From positions 57,620 to 92,619 of the forward strand of contig CAUYUJ010015841.1 in NCBI GenBank assembly GCA_963575745.1: a DNA stretch of 35,000 nt, read 5' to 3'. Under the pieces are notes generated by a model that made no database searches, had not been told where the DNA came from, and saw only the letters and a list, made by a program, of their open reading frames with translations. Below are positions 33,898 through 35,000 of this stretch, one piece after another. A program made the position numbers and the translations under genes. Numbering within the stretch: the first letter of the stretch is position 1; each line of letters starts with the position of its first letter. The stretch comes from Prorocentrum cordatum. Its lineage: Eukaryota > Sar > Dinophyceae > Prorocentrales > Prorocentraceae.

Positions 33898-35000
33898 TTC
33901 GGCACACCCCTCACACGGTTCGTGGCCCCATAGGGAGTTCCACCGAAGGCTTCAGTGGCAAAGTTCGCATGCGGTTCCCCGCCCATTTCGGCACACCCTT
34001 CACATCGTTCGTGGCCCCATAGGGAGCCCCACCGAAGGCCCCCATGGAATGATCCGCATGCAGTTCCACTTCCATGTCGGCGCGTATTCACACGTTTCGT
34101 GGCCCCATAGGGGGTTCCACCGGAGGTTTCAGTGGCAAAGTTCGCATGCGGTTCCCCGCCAATTTCGGCACATCCCTCACACGGTTCGTGGCTCCATAGG
34201 GAGCCCCACCGAAGGCTTCAGTAGCAAAGTTCACACGCGGTTGCCCGCCCATTTCGGCACACCTTTCACACGCACGGTTCGTGGCCATGTAGGGAGCTCC
34301 ACCGAAGGCGTCAGAGTGGAAGTGGCCCCATAGGGAGCTCCGCCGGAGGCGTCAGTGGCAAAGTTCGCATGCGGTTCCCCGCCCATTTCGGCACACCCTT
34401 CACGCCATTCGTGGCCCCACGGGGAGCTCCGCCGAAGGCCTCAGTGGCAAAGTTCGCATGCGGTTCCCCGCCCATTTCGGCACACCCCTCACACGGTTCG
34501 TGGCCCCACAGGGAGCTCCGCCGAAGGCCTCAGTGGCAAAGTTCGCACGCGGTTCCCCGCCCATTTCGGCACACCTTTCGCACGGTTCGTAGCCATATAG
34601 GGAGTTCCACCGAAGGTTTCAGTGGGAAAGTTCGCATGCGGTTCCCGCCAATTTCGGCACATCTTTCACACGGTCCGTGACCCCATAGGGAGTTCCACCA
34701 AAGGTTTCGGTGGCAAAATTCGCATGCGGTTCCCCGCCTATTTCGGCACACCCCTCACACGGTTCGTGGCCCGATAGGGAGTTTCACCGAAGGCCCCAGT
34801 GGTAGGATCCGCATGCAGTTCCACCTCCATTTCGGCGCACCCCGCATACGTTTCGTGGCCCCATGGGGTGCTTCGCCGAAGGTCACAGTGGCACCGTTCG
34901 CACGCGCACGCGCCACCCATATCGGCGCAACCCTCACACGTTCCGTGGCCCCAAAGGGAGTTCCACCGAAGGTCACAGTGGCACCGCTCGCATGCGTCCC
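33898..35000 (+). repeat. 89-bp satellite, array 2 (12 units and a partial one, continues past window end)
   Basis: TAGGGAGTTCCACCGAAGG or variants recur near 33,931, 34,020, 34,108, 34,197, 34,290, 34,331, 34,420, 34,510, 34,598, 34,686, 34,775, 34,864 and 34,954. Steps are 88-93 bp except one of 41 bp. The same satellite as 4800-5305, with CAAAGTTCGCATGCGGTTCC in place of the array 1 CAGGGTCCGCATG segment in many units. Open frames here are artefacts. Confidence 0.93.

Noticed and set aside
33898-35000. CRISPR-like array
   Set aside because: Unit length is constant and the whole unit is conserved, with no unique spacers; the genome context is eukaryotic.
1-35000. tRNA, rRNA, spliced-leader RNA genes, selenocysteine or organelle genes
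   Set aside because: No sequence resembling these was seen on reading both strands; the only spliced-leader-like match is the short one within the satellite.

Overview
This window looks like nuclear DNA of a GC-rich, repeat-laden protist, most likely a dinoflagellate of the Prorocentrum kind. That is an inference from texture: no marker gene was recognised. The basis is very high G/C at third codon positions in the few coding-like stretches, almost no compact genes, many short terminal-inverted-repeat (TIR) elements, long microsatellites, degenerate minisatellites and homopurine/homopyrimidine tracts. I see no rRNA, tRNA, CRISPR array, bacterial operon or recognisable protein family. Every coding call below rests on codon bias and amino-acid texture, not on homology.

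Layout. 0-1.4 kb: small coding-like pieces on both strands around a homopyrimidine tract. 1.4-4.5 kb: purine and pyrimidine tracts, (CAG)n, a 5-bp GCANN repeat, short dispersed repeats and a CATA-type microsatellite of about 870 bp. 4.7-5.3 kb: a 91-bp satellite with a pyrimidine leader. 5.4-9.3 kb: a GGGCGGGCGGACC-type minisatellite landscape broken up by TIR elements. 9.3-13.2 kb: sparse sequence with weak coding-like pieces and further TIR elements. 13.25-18.07 kb: the only long coding-like island, whose reading frame jumps about every 60-550 bp, often at C or G homopolymers, so that no intact ORF spans it. 18.1-20.4 kb: a tandem triplicate, a TIR element, and two CCAAGA-type minisatellites in opposite orientations. 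20.5-24.5 kb: small coding-like pieces on both strands, a G-rich minisatellite and telomere-like TTAGGGC repeats. 24.8-27.3 kb: a dense cluster of TIR elements and an ATC-trinucleotide microsatellite. 27.7-31.6 kb: (GGA)n, then a higher-order CCAAGA array of about 2 kb, then (CTC)n. 31.7-35 kb: TIR elements, weak coding-like pieces, and a second array of the 4.8-kb satellite that runs off the window end.

The main result is the catalogue of about twenty short non-autonomous inverted-repeat elements in at least a dozen families. Several families have two or three copies inside this window. One has an unusual perfect 17-18 bp flanking direct repeat and another a clean 8-bp duplication. No transposase was recognised, so the elements would have to be mobilised from elsewhere. 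The frame-hopping island at 13.25-18.07 kb is either a decayed intron-poor gene or a real gene carrying assembly indels; read mapping would separate these.
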